A DNA stretch of 64,000 bases from the NCBI RefSeq assembly GCF_046244365.1, contig NZ_CP176395.1, positions 1,984,001 through 2,048,000 of the forward strand, in the 5' to 3' direction. Positions 9,417-18,952 of the stretch are shown here, piece by piece; positions within the stretch are counted from its first letter, which is position 1, and each line of letters begins with the position of its first letter. The position numbers were made by a program, and so were the translations under genes. The stretch comes from Paenibacillus_V sp046244365 (lineage in GTDB: Bacteria; Bacillota; Bacilli; Paenibacillales; NBRC-103111). Under the pieces are notes generated by a model. The model did not search any database and had not been told where the DNA came from. It saw nothing but the letters and a program-made list of their open reading frames with translations.

Positions 9417-12400
9417 ATGAACCGATTGTTCAAAATTTCAATTGTAAGCGTATTCATTTTTATTTTGCTCGTTCCCCAATCGATTTATGCTGCCAATGAA
9501 AATTTGGACCTTTTGCGGCGTTTCGATCAAAAATTTAATAATGGCCAAGTCGGTACGGTGTATTCCGAGGGAGAAAACCTTGCCTATACGGAAGGCTATC
9601 AACTCAATAACTATCTTCTTGCCTATAACAAGTCGGGGGATACTTATTGGCTGGACAAGTACACATCCCATTTAGATGCGGTTCAGGGAAAGGCGCAGGA
9701 TCTGGACGGGGACGGGAAATTGGGCTGGTATTCCTCATTGACGAGTCTCAACCTGATGGGGAATGACAGCTATTTTACGCTAGGTCCAGACTACAATGCA
9801 AGCGAGCTCGTGACGAATGGCTCGATGGAAACGACAGGAACGGGCAATACCCCAGACAACTGGTTTTGCGGGGTGAAAAATAACGACGGAAGCGAAGCGG
9901 CGTGCGACGTTTCGACAAGCAGCAAAGTGACCCGCACGACCGAACCTGATTCATTCCATGCTGGAAGCGCTGCCTTGAAGCTGGAATCCTATAACGGCAT
10001 CAATATGATGGCGACACAGACATTGCCGGCATTGGAGCTCAAAAAAAACTATTATCTTTCCTTCTACGGTAAAACCTCCGATATAAAAGATTCCGCCTTT
10101 GTTGAAGTGTACGATGCGACGGCGAACAAAACGATCGTAACGAGCCCGCCTGTTTTTGATTCTAAATGGAAGCGGTACAACGTAGCTTTCGGCATTACGG
10201 ATATCACCCATCAGTATAAATTGCGCTATTACTTCAACGATCCGCTAAGTTCGTCCATAACCGCCTTTCTTGACGATGTGAGTGTGAAGCAACTACGATA
10301 TGAAGCGCCGCTTTATGGAAGCGACAAATCGGTGAACGGAGGATTCGAAACGGCTGACGCTGCGGATGCGACGCTGCCCGACGGATGGGCCCGATGGAAT
10401 ACAGTAAACAATTCGACTGTTTATCGGTCGACCTATGCGCCGGATGTATACGACGGTACGTCGAGTCTGGTCATCACAGACCGGAATAATTCCTGGCAAG
10501 TGCTTGAACAGCAAATCAGTTACATTCCCGGAATGAGGTATACGGTTTCCTTCAATGCCAGAACGAATAACGTCAGCGGTACGAATGCTGTGGGTAGGGT
10601 GGAAGTGTACAATTTTACAGATTTGAAGTTTTTGAATCCAAACGGGGCTGCCGCCTTTACGTTTTCCTCTACAGATTGGAACAACTATTCGTTTGATTTC
10701 GTCGCTCCCGATATACCGGGCAGAACGGTCAAGCTGCGGCTAATGCAGCAATCGTATACGCTTCACGGCGGCAAAATTTATTACGATAACATTCGTATTC
10801 AGCCGTCGCCGGTTACGCGCGGGGAGCAAAACTTCCTTGTCAATTCCAGCTTTGAACAAGCCGATTCACCTGCCAACGGACTGCTGCCTTACGGTTGGTC
10901 AAGATGGAACGGTGCGACGGAGCTTTCCATCTATCGTTCGGGCACTTCAGGCGACTACAGCACGGGGGCTTATGGCGTTGTCGTAAAAAATGACGATCCC
11001 GGCAAATGGAAGGTGCTCGAACAACAAGTCGACTATATTCCCGGCAACGTGTATATCTTGTCGGCGCGAGCGAAAACGAATGTCGCGGCCAACGGAGCTA
11101 AAATCGAAATCTATGATTATACCGATTCCAAAGTGCTTAAATCCCAAACGACGACGAGCACGGCTTGGACGACGATTTCGACGGACCCGTTCGCGATGCC
11201 GGCAATTGCGGGCCATAACGTGAGGGTTAGACTGTACTACCAATCGTTAGCAGGCGGGCCTTCTCAAGCTTCATTTGACAATGTGGAGCTGAAATTAGGC
11301 GGCAGTTATTTGGACGCCATCGTCAATGGCACAGCGGAATTGGCCGCTGCCGGTGACGCGACGCTGCCATATTTGTGGACAAGGGGCAATACGACCACGT
11401 CAGGCAAAGCTTACCGATCAAATGCGAATACGCTGTCTACTTCAGGGTCGTACGGATTTGTAATCGGATCGGACGGCAATACGCAACATGAGCAGATGTT
11501 GCAGCAACGAATATACCTTGTACCGGGCGCCAAATATATGTTGACGTTCCAGGGGCGGATGAATTCTACCAAGGCTAACGGTGTCGTCGAGATCTATGAC
11601 GAAACGACATCGGCCGTAGTCGGCCAATCGACGATTTCGGGCAATGTTTGGAAAAACTATCGCTTAAGCTTTACAGCGCCTTCGGCCGCAGGCGACAAAA
11701 TATATGTGCGCCTAAAGCTGCCAAGTTATAACGACAGTAGCTGGGAAGCGTATGTTGACGATCTGGCGATTACGCCTCATTTTACAAGAAATATGGGCGG
11801 GTGGCAGCTCCAGTCGCTTACACCGGATATGGCTTACGCGGACCTTAACCCGGACATTACGTTCGATGCCTCTCCGTATTTGGTCATAAACAGCAACGGG
11901 ACGACGCAAGGATACGTGGAATATCGGGTGGAAGGGTATGATCCCGGTGCTCCATATCTATTGAAGTTTTTGGGGAAAACGAACAAGGCGGATGCTTTCG
12001 GGAAAGTCATCGTATACAACGAGACTGCGCAGCAGGAAATAGCAAGCGCCGAATTCAATAATACGAGTTGGTCGGGATTCGATCCGGATAATCCGTTGAC
12101 ACTTTATCATAATCTTTCGTTCGGCACTCCAGCCAACGGGACAGACGTGATTACTGTAAAGCTCGGGTTAAAAAGCTATTCGGACGCGACTTGGAAAGCA
12201 TATTTTGACAGCGTTCAGTTTGCCAGAAATGCTGAATATCAAATCCATGACACCATGTTGGGTAATGCGGCGATGGGCTTTGTAAAAACGGTAAACAAGG
12301 ATCCAAGACTTGCAGCTTATGCGGCAAAAGCGAATACTTACCGGGCTTACGTCGTGGCAAACGTCTACGAGAAATGGCAGCCTTACTATGTGGAGCTATC

Positions 12401-13991
12401 GCCGACGGAAGCTGCGTATAAGTCACCGGCCAATGCGGGCACCGCGCTCTTGCAAGATATGAGCCTGCCGAAAAACCAGTATGAGAATATGGCTGTCGTC
12501 ATCCTAAGCCTCGCGGATACGGAGAGCGATCCCGTCAAAAAGCAAGCCTATCTCGATCAGGCCGTCAAGATCATGACCACGGTGAAAAATCATCTCGGAA
12601 TTAGGGACGGCAATCCTGGCGATCAAAAATATTTGTATTGGAAATATTGGGACAGCCTGACGGCGGACGATGCGAAGCGCCCCTATGCCACAGCGGTCCC
12701 GTATGCCGAGGATACAAGCCATGCTAACGTTACCGTCGATGCCATCCTGCAATTTTACAATCGAGGTCTCGTTTTTGACGACAGCTACCCGCGCAAGCTG
12801 GTCAATAACTTCAAAGATAAAATATGGAACGGATCGCATAGCGTCCCGCTGCTCAGTTATTCGATGTGGGGCGAAAATATAACGAATCCGTCCACAAATT
12901 GGTCGCAGTATACGCCGGTGCTGTTCGGTTGGGGAAATTTGGTCCAGTTCGACAGCAGTTACGATATTTACCGGGTCGGGGAAGAAATTTGGAAAACGAA
13001 TCCGTACGTTCGTTATTACACGTTAGGTCCGCTTGTCGCCTGGGGGAAACAAAATTTGATGAACAACGGGATGGAAACCGTTAATCCGGACGACACGAGC
13101 CTGCCGGTTGGCTGGGAGACCGAGCCTGGAACGGTAGCCGGCAGTGTCTACAGAGATTTGTCCCAAGCGTATGCCGGCGATGCAGGACTAACCCTGAAAA
13201 CCGACGGGGCCACGCCTATTTATGCCCAACAGCAGTTTACCTATGTGCCTAATTCCGACTATGTCTTGTCCTTCTACGGAAAGGCGGAAGATTCGGGAGC
13301 CGGAAAGGTGAACGGCTACGTGGATATTTTCGACAAAACGGCCAATACCGTCGTTGCAAGTACCTATTTTACGGATACGGCCTGGACAGCGTATACCTTG
13401 AACTTTTCTACCCCATCTGTCGCGGGGCATGAAGTTTATGTCCGCTTATCGGGAACCGACTGGACGATTCCGGATAAACGGATTTTCTTTGACGAGGTAA
13501 GAATCGTTCCGGATTTATCCGATTCGGAAACGGCGAACAGCGGATTCGAAACGCCCGATTATGCTGATCCGACGCTTCCGTTGTACTGGAATCGCAGCGG
13601 GAATGCCAGCGCCTTCACGGTATCGCTCGATTCGAGCGAGCAGGTGAAAGGCGCCCAATCCGTCAAACTAGCAACGAATCCGGTCAGCGGGGAGCAATCC
13701 TTGAGCTATGATCTGAACGGGTTGCAGGCGGGCGAAACGTATCGTCTTACGTTCTACGCCAAGACCAACGGTTCAGCCGCGCAAGGGAAAGTGTCGGTCA
13801 CGAACAGCGGCACCGCATTGTTTGCGCCGATTACGATCAACAGTACGGCTTGGGCCCAATACCAGACTACTTTTGTTGCACCGAGTCAAAACTTTTATGA
13901 AAACAATCTAAAGCTTATATTGACTCATGCCAATCCGGTAGTGGCGGGCGGAACCGTTTGGTTCGATCAGGTAGCAGTGACCGTTCAATAG
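9417..13991 (+). CDS. giant secreted lyase/epimerase-like protein with inserted carbohydrate-binding modules
   Basis: The product is about 1524 aa. I start at 9417, preceded by GGGAGGAG, rather than the in-frame ATG 30 bases upstream that overlaps the previous gene. A signal peptide ends near IYAAN. A helical segment (about 30-110, GYQLNNYLLAYNKSGDTYW) looks like the first hairpin of an alpha/alpha-toroid enzyme. Then come five jelly-roll modules of CBM4/9-like type (about 128-300, 301-469, 470-631, 632-791, 792-938), recognisable by recurring openings such as NGGFETADAAD and endings such as YYDNIRI. The toroid resumes at about 939-1205 (YQIHDTMLGNAAMGF, YAEDTSHANV). Two more modules finish the protein. 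Probably a secreted polysaccharide-active enzyme; family unassigned. Confidence 0.8.
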   Translation: MNRLFKISIVSVFIFILLVPQSIYAANENLDLLRRFDQKFNNGQVGTVYSEGENLAYTEGYQLNNYLLAYNKSGDTYWLDKYTSHLDAVQGKAQDLDGDGKLGWYSSLTSLNLMGNDSYFTLGPDYNASELVTNGSMETTGTGNTPDNWFCGVKNNDGSEAACDVSTSSKVTRTTEPDSFHAGSAALKLESYNGINMMATQTLPALELKKNYYLSFYGKTSDIKDSAFVEVYDATANKTIVTSPPVFDSKWKRYNVAFGITDITHQYKLRYYFNDPLSSSITAFLDDVSVKQLRYEAPLYGSDKSVNGGFETADAADATLPDGWARWNTVNNSTVYRSTYAPDVYDGTSSLVITDRNNSWQVLEQQISYIPGMRYTVSFNARTNNVSGTNAVGRVEVYNFTDLKFLNPNGAAAFTFSSTDWNNYSFDFVAPDIPGRTVKLRLMQQSYTLHGGKIYYDNIRIQPSPVTRGEQNFLVNSSFEQADSPANGLLPYGWSRWNGATELSIYRSGTSGDYSTGAYGVVVKNDDPGKWKVLEQQVDYIPGNVYILSARAKTNVAANGAKIEIYDYTDSKVLKSQTTTSTAWTTISTDPFAMPAIAGHNVRVRLYYQSLAGGPSQASFDNVELKLGGSYLDAIVNGTAELAAAGDATLPYLWTRGNTTTSGKAYRSNANTLSTSGSYGFVIGSDGNTQHEQMLQQRIYLVPGAKYMLTFQGRMNSTKANGVVEIYDETTSAVVGQSTISGNVWKNYRLSFTAPSAAGDKIYVRLKLPSYNDSSWEAYVDDLAITPHFTRNMGGWQLQSLTPDMAYADLNPDITFDASPYLVINSNGTTQGYVEYRVEGYDPGAPYLLKFLGKTNKADAFGKVIVYNETAQQEIASAEFNNTSWSGFDPDNPLTLYHNLSFGTPANGTDVITVKLGLKSYSDATWKAYFDSVQFARNAEYQIHDTMLGNAAMGFVKTVNKDPRLAAYAAKANTYRAYVVANVYEKWQPYYVELSPTEAAYKSPANAGTALLQDMSLPKNQYENMAVVILSLADTESDPVKKQAYLDQAVKIMTTVKNHLGIRDGNPGDQKYLYWKYWDSLTADDAKRPYATAVPYAEDTSHANVTVDAILQFYNRGLVFDDSYPRKLVNNFKDKIWNGSHSVPLLSYSMWGENITNPSTNWSQYTPVLFGWGNLVQFDSSYDIYRVGEEIWKTNPYVRYYTLGPLVAWGKQNLMNNGMETVNPDDTSLPVGWETEPGTVAGSVYRDLSQAYAGDAGLTLKTDGATPIYAQQQFTYVPNSDYVLSFYGKAEDSGAGKVNGYVDIFDKTANTVVASTYFTDTAWTAYTLNFSTPSVAGHEVYVRLSGTDWTIPDKRIFFDEVRIVPDLSDSETANSGFETPDYADPTLPLYWNRSGNASAFTVSLDSSEQVKGAQSVKLATNPVSGEQSLSYDLNGLQAGETYRLTFYAKTNGSAAQGKVSVTNSGTALFAPITINSTAWAQYQTTFVAPSQNFYENNLKLILTHANPVVAGGTVWFDQVAVTVQ

Positions 13992-14004
13992 ATTGCATAC
14001 AAAA

Positions 14005-14032
14005 ACGCCGTCGCGATGACGGCGTTTTTTGT
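14005..14032 (+). terminator. intrinsic terminator of locus 1
   Basis: Stem ACGCCGTC/GACGGCGT with loop GCGAT is followed by six Ts, 14 bases after the stop codon of the giant secreted protein. Confidence 0.9.
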
Positions 14033-14162
14033 ATAAATCACCGCGGTCGGACCGGGGGCGTCAGTTCATATAATACGACATATCCAGCGGATTGTTTGAT
14101 CAGGCCGGATTATTTGAGCTTGCGGAAACAAATAGTTTTTTTTATTGGACCGACACGACAAC

Positions 14163-14352
14163 TGTCGGCTGACAAGAAAATTATAACATTAAGAGTCGCG
14201 TATATCGCGGCTCTTTTCATTTATGTTGTCATGTTCTTGTCTTGGGTCAATGACAAGAACTCGACAACTTGCCCCGCAGGTGACAAGAACATGACAACAT
14301 ACTCCACAGATTGATTTTGTTTCTGAATTCTTACGTGGTGGCCGTCAGGCCA
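14163..14352 (+). repeat. 190-bp repeat copy A with GACAAGAAC-site array
   Basis: Starts TGTCGGCTGACAAGAAA and carries an internal hairpin AAGAGTCGCG/CGCGGCTCTT, one inverted and two direct copies of GACAAGAACATGACAACA-like sites, and the ending GGCCGTCAGGCCA. Copy B at 36973-37155 is nearly identical apart from a few substitutions and a 7-base gap. The layout resembles a Tn7/Tn5053-type transposon end. The remainder of the 14.04-14.63 kb gap shows no gene. Confidence 0.8.
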
Positions 14353-14633
14353 AAAAGCGGCATTTACAATTATGCCGTCTCTCTATGTCAATCATGTTTA
14401 CTACATCATGGGACTTAGAAAAAACTTGCGGGGGATCGAGCGGTGGAGAAGGCGCATTAATAGCCGTTGGCGGGGCAGCGGTTGGCAGGAAAAGATCCTA
14501 TAAAGGAATGGCGACGGAGTTGCATGTGAGAAATGAAAGAATTATAGGGACCGTTCTCTGCCTGTGATCTGAGAGGATCTAGGAGGAGCTCGTTTCTTAA
14601 ACAAATTTTGTTAGATTGGAGAGCTCTAGTTAA

Positions 14634-15034
14634 ATGACATACGGTCTGCATGACAATATCGATCCGTCAAAATTTCATGACTTACTATCTATTTTAAGAG
14701 CCGATAATGAAGGAAATGAAGTAAAGTTCTATGCTGATGTATATTTCAATGTTAGTAGGAATATAGTTTTTGATGGTGGTTTAAATACGTTTGTATCGAT
14801 TGTACAGTCCGGGGGGGAGTTAATTTTTACTAACTTGCAACTACGTGATTAGAGAAATTTTGAGAAAATAATTAAAAATTTAAAAGAAACATCGTGGCGC
14901 CTCGGTGGGTTGTGGTCTACGATAACATTACAGAGATTTATAGCTTATTCTGAAATGGAATTATTATTTGAAAGATTAGGTTTTTACCTTGGAAGAGAGG
15001 AACATTATAAATTACAAGGTGAAGGATACTATGG
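14634..15034 (+). pseudogene. broken hypothetical gene (in-frame stop, 3' end replaced by IS fragment)
   Basis: An ATG frame runs 72 codons to a TAG at 14850-14852. The same frame then continues with protein-like sequence (KNLKETSWRLGGLWSTI, ERLGFYLGREEHYK) until a transposase fragment on the other strand begins near 15034. The simplest reading is one AT-rich gene of at least about 130 codons, inactivated by a nonsense change and by loss of its 3' end. The product is unknown. It has an N-terminal VYFNVSRNIVFDG beta-like region and a helical second half. Confidence 0.6.
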
Positions 15035-15256
15035 ATGCTTCGGCGGATTTGTAGTCGTTTTCGGATAGCCGCATTGGGGATTTGTGCATTTATAAGCTAT
15101 ATTCCAAGCTTGAATGACCCCGTTTAGGGTCGAGATATTCTTCTTCCAGGCGGTATGGCTTCGCTTTAAAGTAGTCCCGCAATGAGGGCAGTTTTGCATT
15201 TCAGTGCGAAAGTATATTTTCTTTTCAGGTACGATTCGATTTTTAGGTAAGGACAT
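15029..15256 (-). pseudogene. transposase zinc-ribbon N-terminal fragment
   Basis: About 75 aa with NCPHCG and CTNPQCG, a four-cysteine zinc ribbon of the kind that opens many IS transposases. The start used has GGAGG upstream on the minus strand; a longer ATG reading of 6 extra residues (to 15274) lacks that spacing. The frame ends after only the zinc ribbon, where it abuts the broken gene at 14634, so this is a truncated insertion sequence rather than a working gene. Confidence 0.6.
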
Positions 15257-15366
15257 AAAAAATACCTCCGTCAAAGTCCTGTAGATTACTTCGACAGAGG
15301 CATTGGAAATCCTTGTTAGTTAATTGGTCAGTCGTAGTTTTTTTTCGGTTTCCCCTGCCGCAGTCC

Positions 15367-16260
15367 TTACTCGATGCGCGCGCCAACGGTTCGGGCGTAT
15401 TCGGACGGCGTCGTTCCCGTGGCTTTCTTGAAATGACGGGAGAAATAGTGGATGCTGCTGTACCCGAGCGTATCGGCGATTTCCGTAAAATTGCGCGTCC
15501 CTTCGCGAATCATCGTTTTGGCTTTGTCGATTTTCAAACGCTGAAAATATTCGATGATCCCGAGTCCGGTGGCGGCCTTGAAGCCGGTTTTCAGCTGCGT
15601 TTTGCCGGTTTGAAAGACGGCGCAAAGCCCGTCCAGCGTCAAGCTGCCGCCTATATGCTCGTTCATGTAGGCGATGACATGCCGGGTCAAGTCATGGCGG
15701 TTCGTTTCCTGCGCAAGCGAGGAAAGCTTATGACGGACCCGCTCGATGGACTGCCCGCGGCGGAACATTTCGATAAGCAGTATTTCCAAATAGTTTTTGA
15801 TCAACTGCTCGCTTCCGAAAGGCGCTCCTTCTTTCCGTCCGAGTATTTGTGAGCGTTTCCACGCGTCGATCGGCGGATCGAAGGCGTCGTACGCCTCTTT
15901 GACGAGTCTGGTCAAAATGGCGCGTTCGCCGTCCTCCAGGAGGAATTGCTTGCCTGCGAAAAAGGACATAGCCGGCGCCTTGCACTCGAACGAAATAATA
16001 ATGACATTGGGCGCATGCCGCGAGCTCGCGCGGCAGCTATGAAATTCGTTCGGGCTGTAGAATACCATGTCGCCCTGCTTCATCGCGAACGAATGGCTGT
16101 CGGTGACGATTTCGATCTCGCCTTTATCGACGTACAGAAACTCCCAGAAGTCGTGTTTTTCGCCTTCGAAGTAGTAGTTTTTGCGCAGCTCGTAAAAAAA
16201 GAAGGTGAACAGCTCGTCAATGACGAGCTCCCGCTGCAGCTGAAATCGGTCGTAAGTCAT
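15367..16260 (-). CDS. AraC-family transcriptional regulator with cupin sensor
   Basis: The product is 297 aa. The N-terminal AraC-binding cupin (HDFWEFLYVDKGEIEI, then MVFYSPNEFHSC) should bind a small ligand. The C-terminal 100 residues contain two helix-turn-helix motifs ending YSSIHYFSRHFKKATGTTPSEY. I start at the ATG at 16260 (MTYDRFQL); the open frame upstream is only the antisense shadow of the dehydrogenase. The gene diverges from the Gfo/Idh gene across about 120 bases, so it probably controls that gene and itself. Confidence 0.88.
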   Translation of the reverse strand: MTYDRFQLQRELVIDELFTFFFYELRKNYYFEGEKHDFWEFLYVDKGEIEIVTDSHSFAMKQGDMVFYSPNEFHSCRASSRHAPNVIIISFECKAPAMSFFAGKQFLLEDGERAILTRLVKEAYDAFDPPIDAWKRSQILGRKEGAPFGSEQLIKNYLEILLIEMFRRGQSIERVRHKLSSLAQETNRHDLTRHVIAYMNEHIGGSLTLDGLCAVFQTGKTQLKTGFKAATGLGIIEYFQRLKIDKAKTMIREGTRNFTEIADTLGYSSIHYFSRHFKKATGTTPSEYARTVGARIE

Positions 16261-16383
16261 GCGGCCTCTGCCACCGTCCGTTCGTGCAAAAAGTTCGACT
16301 TTTCGGATAAAGCCATAGCCGGTTATCCCCTCTATTATAGAGGCAAGGAAGCAATGAAGAAAAGAGAAGGAGAGCTGAACGGG

Positions 16384-17457
16384 ATGACGAAAATCAGAAT
16401 GGGCATCATCGGCTGCGGGGGCATGGCGGGCACGCATTTTCGCGGATATGAGGAATTGGCGGATCGGATGGAGGTTACGGCGGTTTGCGACATTATTCCG
16501 GAGCGGGCGGAGGCGGCGGCAAAGCTGCTCGGCTGCGGGCTTGCCGTGACCGATTACCGCGACATGCTTGACGTCGTCGATGCGGTGCTCGTCGTATTGC
16601 CTCACGATCTGCATTACGAGGTCGGGATGACTTGCCTGAAAGCCGGCAAGCATGTACTGATGGAGAAGCCGCTTGCCAATACGGAAGAACAGGTCATCGA
16701 CCTGATCGAGGCTTCGGAGCGGGAAGGCAAAGTGCTGATGACGGCTTATCCAGTACGGTTTTGGCCGCTCATCGTCAAGCTCAAGGAGCTGATCGATTCC
16801 AAAGCTTACGGCGACGTTTTTCAGCTCTCCATTTGGACGGAGCAGTTTACGAAATACGAGGACGGCCACTGGGCGCATAGCGCAGAAAGGCTCGGTGGCG
16901 GGCAGTTTTTCAGTCACGGCTGCCATTATGTCGACCTGATGCTCTGGATGCTCGGCAAGCCGGTGCGCGGCACGCATATCGGCACGAACACGGGCACGCC
17001 GTGGATGGAGCAGGAAGGCACAAGCAACGTGACGATCGAATTCGAGAACGGCGTGCTCGGCTACCATTTCGGGACGTGGGGAGCGCGCGGCTCGCGGCTC
17101 GGCTACAGCATTCACGCGCATTGTACGGAAGGGATGCTGGAAGCGGATTTCCGCAGCTGGAAGCTGTACGCGCATACCGGAATGAGCCGGGAGAAGGCGA
17201 ATTTGGATACCGAATCGCGCACGAAGCTGCTTTTCGAAGCGCCGCAGAACGGCAAAAACACCCATCATGAAATCGGGCATTTCCTCGATTGCATCCGTTC
17301 CGGCGCGAAGCCGATGACCGACGGGCCGTCCAGCCTGCAAGGCTTGCGCATTATATGGAGGCTGTACGAAGCGGAGCGGAACGGAACGATTGCCGATCTT
17401 CGCGGACTCGGGCTGGAGGACGATTGGAAGAGCGTTCCGGCGGTAACTGTCGGATAA
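16384..17457 (+). CDS. Gfo/Idh/MocA-family NAD(P)-dependent oxidoreductase
   Basis: The product is 357 aa, the usual family length. The N-terminal Rossmann motif GIIGCGGMAGTHF (residues about 7-19) binds NAD(P). The family motif EKPLA is near residue 95, its lysine being catalytic in characterised members. The C-terminal half is the alpha/beta substrate domain (GGGQFFSHGCHYVDLMLWM). Substrates are usually sugars, inositols or sugar acids. The start at 16384 is chosen over an ATG 30 bases earlier because of AAGGAGAG and because homologous domains begin here. It probably processes an imported sugar inside the cell. Confidence 0.9.
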   Translation: MTKIRMGIIGCGGMAGTHFRGYEELADRMEVTAVCDIIPERAEAAAKLLGCGLAVTDYRDMLDVVDAVLVVLPHDLHYEVGMTCLKAGKHVLMEKPLANTEEQVIDLIEASEREGKVLMTAYPVRFWPLIVKLKELIDSKAYGDVFQLSIWTEQFTKYEDGHWAHSAERLGGGQFFSHGCHYVDLMLWMLGKPVRGTHIGTNTGTPWMEQEGTSNVTIEFENGVLGYHFGTWGARGSRLGYSIHAHCTEGMLEADFRSWKLYAHTGMSREKANLDTESRTKLLFEAPQNGKNTHHEIGHFLDCIRSGAKPMTDGPSSLQGLRIIWRLYEAERNGTIADLRGLGLEDDWKSVPAVTVG

Positions 17458-17650
17458 ATCGTCATAAAAACCGGGAATCCGCTGCTGAAATATTGTCCGA
17501 TAGCCGACAAGCCCGCGACGTTTTCGATTTAGCGTGAGAACTTATACTTGATTGCAGAACGATTCCGGGTTGACAAAGAACAATCACCGCGAATAAGATC
17601 AAACTACCAATAGATGTATAGGATGCTAAATAGTAGTAGGAGGGAGTTTC

Positions 17651-18478
17651 GTGCATACGCCCCAATCTATTATCGAATTTTTCGCTTATCGAATGGCGGA
17701 CCGCATCGTGCGATTTTTGCACTCGCATCCTGAGTACGAGTTGATCTACATTCACAGCGGCTGGTGCAACTATTTTGTCGGAGTTCACAGCTTTACGTTG
17801 ACGGAAGGCGATCTAATCATCATGAACGGGTTAAGCCTGCATGGGCCGATGATGAAGGATAGCTGTCTCCGAACCGACATACGCTTTAGCGAAGCGGATG
17901 TGAAGCCTCTTACAACACTTCCGGATTCCGTCGATGTATTGAAACCGTTCAGGGATTTCCAATATTATCGATGGCATCTTGAACAGAGCCAACGACAGGA
18001 GATCGAACAGCTTCTGTTGAATATTAGACGCTTCTATTACGTTGGTTCTCCCGATTTAACCTCCTATAACCGTTTGCGAGCCGTATTCCTGGAGCTCTTG
18101 TTGTTTGTTTACGATTGCAGTCTGACACCGATGGAGGAGAAGGGAAGCGTTCCTGTTCATAAAGAAATACACGTCAGGAAGACGGTTACGTATATTGAAG
18201 AGCATTATATGAATGACTTGACGCTGGATGAGCTGGCGGAAGGGGTGCATCTGAGCAAATTTTATTTGACCAGAATTTTTAAGGAACTGACGGGCTTGAC
18301 CGTTTTCGAGTATATCAATAAGCAGAGGATCAAGGAAGCCAAGCTGCTGTTCATGTCGGACAGAAATCCAACGGTTACGGAAGTTTGCTACAAAGTCGGG
18401 TTTAACCATCCTCCCAATTTTTCAACGGCGTTCAAACGGCTGGTTGGCGTAACACCGGAACAGTTTCGCAAATACTAG
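17651..18478 (+). CDS. AraC-family transcriptional regulator
   Basis: The product is 275 aa from a GTG start behind AGGAGGG. The N-terminal cupin-like region includes HPEYELIYIHSGWCNYFVG. The C-terminal pair of helix-turn-helix motifs (LSKFYLTRIFKELTG and VTEVCYKVGFNHPPNFSTAFK) is complete. It lies immediately upstream of the beta-helix genes on the same strand and may regulate them. A hairpin follows the stop codon. Confidence 0.88.
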   Translation: MHTPQSIIEFFAYRMADRIVRFLHSHPEYELIYIHSGWCNYFVGVHSFTLTEGDLIIMNGLSLHGPMMKDSCLRTDIRFSEADVKPLTTLPDSVDVLKPFRDFQYYRWHLEQSQRQEIEQLLLNIRRFYYVGSPDLTSYNRLRAVFLELLLFVYDCSLTPMEEKGSVPVHKEIHVRKTVTYIEEHYMNDLTLDELAEGVHLSKFYLTRIFKELTGLTVFEYINKQRIKEAKLLFMSDRNPTVTEVCYKVGFNHPPNFSTAFKRLVGVTPEQFRKY

Positions 18479-18496
18479 GAAAGCCAAAACTCGGAT

Positions 18497-18546
18497 AGCG
18501 GATGTCGTGAGCCCCACTAAGGTGGAGAGCACGGCAGCCGCTTTTC
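18497..18546 (+). terminator. hairpin after AraC gene
   Basis: Arms AGCGG-TGTCGTG (18497-18509) and CACGGCA-CCGCT (18530-18542) pair around a loop with its own small stem, followed by TTTT. Read as an intrinsic terminator. Confidence 0.65.
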
Positions 18547-18667
18547 GCATGTTCCGGAGTATCTCACATTCCTATTCGTTCGAGCAAGCCAATCTGGAAT
18601 AACAAATGACAGGCAAACACGGCAATATACAAGAAGCAACCATTCCGGTTTGATGTTACTTTGATGT

Positions 18668-18681
18668 TGTAAGCGCATTCC
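18668..18681 (+). promoter_or_regulatory. cre-like catabolite control site
   Basis: TGTAAGCGCATTCC fits the Bacillales CcpA operator pattern (TGNAANCGNNNNCA) except at the last base, about 36 bases before the small gene that opens the beta-helix cluster. This suggests carbon catabolite repression, which is inference only. Confidence 0.45.
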
Positions 18682-18716
18682 ATTATTCTGTAAGGGCAAA
18701 TACGAGGGGGATTTCG

Positions 18717-18938
18717 ATGAAAGCAGGAAGAAGAGCACTTGTGAACGAAATGGCGTCGTTCGGAGCGACAGATCCGACAGGAGGGACATCGTTTTTGAAG
18801 GAGAGAAGCCAATCAAGAGTCGGCGGGTTGCTCTGCGGAAAATGGGGCATTATGTTTCCCGCGATCAGCGCGCTGCGAGAGGCGGAGGAAGCAGCTAATC
18901 AAGCTTACCAGCAATTTTTGTCTCAAAAATCCAAATAA
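18717..18938 (+). CDS. small hypothetical protein
   Basis: 73 aa, charged, with a helical C-terminus (SALREAEEAANQAYQQFL). A weak GAGGGGGA lies before the ATG, and the stop is 14 bases from the next start, so it may be the leader of the beta-helix operon. I recognise no family and the frame could be fortuitous. Confidence 0.4.
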   Translation: MKAGRRALVNEMASFGATDPTGGTSFLKERSQSRVGGLLCGKWGIMFPAISALREAEEAANQAYQQFLSQKSK

Positions 18939-18952
18939 GGAGGAGAGGTTAC

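Noticed and set aside
15946..16383. N-terminal extension of the Gfo/Idh frame
   Set aside because: Antisense to the AraC gene; the Rossmann motif begins only a few residues after the ATG at 16384.
16261..17340. N-terminal extension of the minus strand AraC frame by about 360 residues
   Set aside because: Antisense to the Gfo/Idh gene and Arg/Ala/His-rich; the AraC homology begins at MTYDRFQL (16260).
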